Of a DNA stretch of 33,332 nucleotides, positions 33,293-33,332 are shown in pieces. The stretch comes from Hyphomicrobiales bacterium (GTDB taxonomy: Bacteria; Pseudomonadota; Alphaproteobacteria; Rhizobiales; Rhizobiaceae). Position 1 is the stretch's first letter, and each line of letters opens with the position of its first letter. The position numbers and the translations under genes were made by a program. The stretch spans positions 1 to 33,332 of the forward strand of contig UCJU01000037.1 in the NCBI GenBank assembly GCA_900472925.1. Reading direction: 5' to 3'. A model generated the notes under the pieces. It was not told the DNA's origin. It did no database searches and saw only the letters and a program-made list of their open reading frames with translations.

Positions 33293-33332
33293 ATTCGGCT
33301 CCTATGGGTGATAGTGGGTGTGGCTTACCCCC

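Noticed and set aside
1..33332. tRNA, rRNA, transposase, integrase or prophage genes
   Set aside because: None seen; all large frames are accounted for by chromosomal-type genes.

Overview
The window looks like chromosomal DNA of a member of the Rhizobiaceae, most like Agrobacterium or Rhizobium. Reasons: high GC with strong third-position GC in the genes; a rhizobial-type flagellin N terminus; the block N-formylglutamate amidohydrolase / DUF1244 / GapR (DUF2312) divergent from DUF1036 / pyruvate kinase; a GalU typical of rhizobia; and a small heat-shock gene with an RpoH-like promoter and a ROSE-like leader. No rRNA, tRNA, CRISPR array, transposase or phage gene was seen. Genus and species are inferences from gene content, not from a search.

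Layout. 1-4.1 kb: 3' end of an outer-membrane beta-barrel gene, convergent galU, then a secreted lytic transglycosylase and a DUF459 SGNH-fold protein (envelope genes). 4.1-5.8 kb: a divergent pair of DJ-1/PfpI proteins, an isonitrile-hydratase-like enzyme and a GlxA-type AraC regulator, sharing a perfect inverted repeat. 5.8-12.8 kb: glutamate synthase, gltB and gltD on the minus strand, with a vapBC toxin-antitoxin pair between them. 13.1-18.2 kb: threonine aldolase, a LysR regulator divergent from a BASS-family transporter with a textbook LysR box between them, a small heat-shock protein, and an alpha/beta hydrolase. 18.2-20 kb: a solitary, unusually large flagellin. 20.5-24.1 kb: the conserved gapR/DUF1244/amidohydrolase and DUF1036-pyk block. 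24.2-26.4 kb: a 735-residue protein built almost wholly of octapeptide repeats. 26.9-33.3 kb: a DUF882 peptidase-fold protein with a very long tail, an orphan NtrC-type response regulator, oligoendopeptidase F and a class IV aminotransferase-like enzyme.

How the genes fit together. gltBD makes glutamate from glutamine and 2-oxoglutarate. pyk, the threonine aldolase and the amidohydrolase are central or amino-acid metabolism. galU supplies UDP-glucose for exopolysaccharide and LPS, which suits its place among envelope genes. Stress and regulation are represented by hsp20, vapBC, gapR, the LysR and GlxA regulators and the sigma-54 activator.

The strongest candidate for something undescribed is the octapeptide-repeat protein. 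Its octads follow a hidden higher period of exactly 17 octads (136 residues, 408 bp): four full blocks, a degenerate N-terminal block and a C-terminal partial block. The whole length of 735 is accounted for without any insertion or deletion. The vapBC insertion in the glt locus and the ROSE-like leader are the next most interesting points.
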